From: Bacteroidota bacterium
Lineage (GTDB): Bacteria > Bacteroidota > Bacteroidia > Bacteroidales > B18-G4
Direction of reading: 5' to 3'
NCBI GenBank assembly: GCA_030635045.1
Contig: DAOVZP010000114.1
Coordinates: forward strand, 1-5,935
DNA: 5,935 nucleotides
In this document: positions 5,491 through 5,935 of the stretch, piece after piece
How positions within the stretch are numbered: the stretch's first letter is position 1
Layout: the number at the start of each line of letters is the position of its first letter
The notes under the pieces: generated by a model
Told to the model about the DNA's origin: nothing
Databases searched by the model: none
The model's input: the letters and a program-made list of their open reading frames with translations, nothing else
Program-made: the position numbers and the translations under genes

Positions 5491-5935
5491 ATGAGTACTT
5501 TTATTGAAAATAAGCCCTTTCTGGTACTGACAGGAATTTTTATTTTTCTTTCTGTTATTACGCTTATCAGTATAATTAGCGGCAAAAAAATTGCCTGTAG
5601 TAATTATCTTAAATATACATGGGCTTTTTTTCTGATACTTCTTGTTTCGGATATTTTCTCCTTCTCTTATGCTGCTTTGGGCTGGGCAATAATTAGTTTT
5701 CTGATACTGCGTGAGTATTTCTCACTGGTGGACCTGCGCATACAGGATAGAATCGGAATCCTTGTTGCCTATTTGTCGATTCCCTTTATGATGTATTTAA
5801 TCATTATCGACTGGTATACGATGTTTATTATTTCCATTCCTGTATATAGCTTTTTGGTTATCCCTTTCCTGATATCAATTTCAGGTAAAGAAACAGATGG
5901 TGCCATTTACGCCATAGGTACCATAGATTTCGGAC
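5491..5935 (+). CDS. Phosphatidate cytidylyltransferase (CDP-diglyceride synthase-like), N-terminal part
   Basis: The window end cuts this gene after 148 codons. The protein should condense CTP with phosphatidate to CDP-diacylglycerol in the inner membrane, the precursor of phospholipid head-group synthesis. Visible are hydrophobic segments at about 11-30, 42-74, 88-106 and 109-130, with LILREYFSL (71-79), RIGILVAYLSIPF (87-99), DWYTMFIISIPVYSFLVIPF (107-126) and a GxxDG turn before AIGTIDFG (141-148). These match the N-terminal half of the CdsA-related family closer to YnbB-type proteins; the catalytic C-terminal signature (an S-D-x-F-like segment and the metal-binding aspartates) lies outside the window, so activity cannot be judged. 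The ATG at 5491 fits the promoter. An in-frame ATT at 5467 sits 5 nt after AAGGAG, but lies too close to the predicted transcript start and is a rare start codon. Confidence 0.75.
   Translation, partial: MSTFIENKPFLVLTGIFIFLSVITLISIISGKKIACSNYLKYTWAFFLILLVSDIFSFSYAALGWAIISFLILREYFSLVDLRIQDRIGILVAYLSIPFMMYLIIIDWYTMFIISIPVYSFLVIPFLISISGKETDGAIYAIGTIDFG

Overview
The window looks like chromosomal DNA from a Bacteroidota bacterium, probably an environmental lineage with a type IX secretion system (T9SS). The sequence evidence is a Bacteroidota-type promoter (TTTTG, 19 nt, TAACTTTG) before the last gene, a stranded T9SS type A C-terminal sorting-domain fragment, A-rich gene leaders with little Shine-Dalgarno signal, and a membrane-anchored AraC/TolB-like/TPR regulator of a kind common in this phylum. 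No RNA genes, insertion sequences, phage genes or CRISPR arrays were seen.

Layout. Positions 1-101 hold a degenerate period-7 repeat array. A large minus-strand gene follows (174-2234): AraC-type DNA-binding domain, one membrane helix, TolB/FlgO-like domain and TPRs. A 255-nt divergent intergenic region (2235-2489) contains a mirrored A-tract motif in front of both genes and a two-copy 20-bp direct repeat. On the plus strand are an acyltransferase-3 family membrane protein with C-terminal ankyrin repeats (2490-4211) and, 45 nt later, a C_GCAxxG_C_C family protein carrying two copies of the cysteine module (4257-5087).

The 403-nt gap 5088-5490 has no intact gene. It contains two more blocks of 7-bp units, a 24-codon minus-strand T9SS sorting-domain relic, two abutting perfect hairpins and a strong promoter. 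I see nothing convincing in 5296-5417 (AT-rich). The last gene (5491 to the window end) is the N-terminal 148 codons of a phosphatidate cytidylyltransferase (CDP-diglyceride synthase-like) membrane protein, cut by the window edge.

How the parts may fit (inference): the membrane regulator is transcribed divergently from the acyltransferase-ankyrin gene and may control it and itself through the shared intergenic motifs. The acyltransferase and the cytidylyltransferase both point to envelope or lipid/glycan modification, but the latter has its own promoter and need not belong to the same unit. The duplicated-cysteine protein may be co-transcribed with the acyltransferase; its biochemical role is unknown. 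The least ordinary items are the predicted periplasmic ankyrin fusion, the duplicated cysteine module, the period-7 arrays and the orphan T9SS tail.
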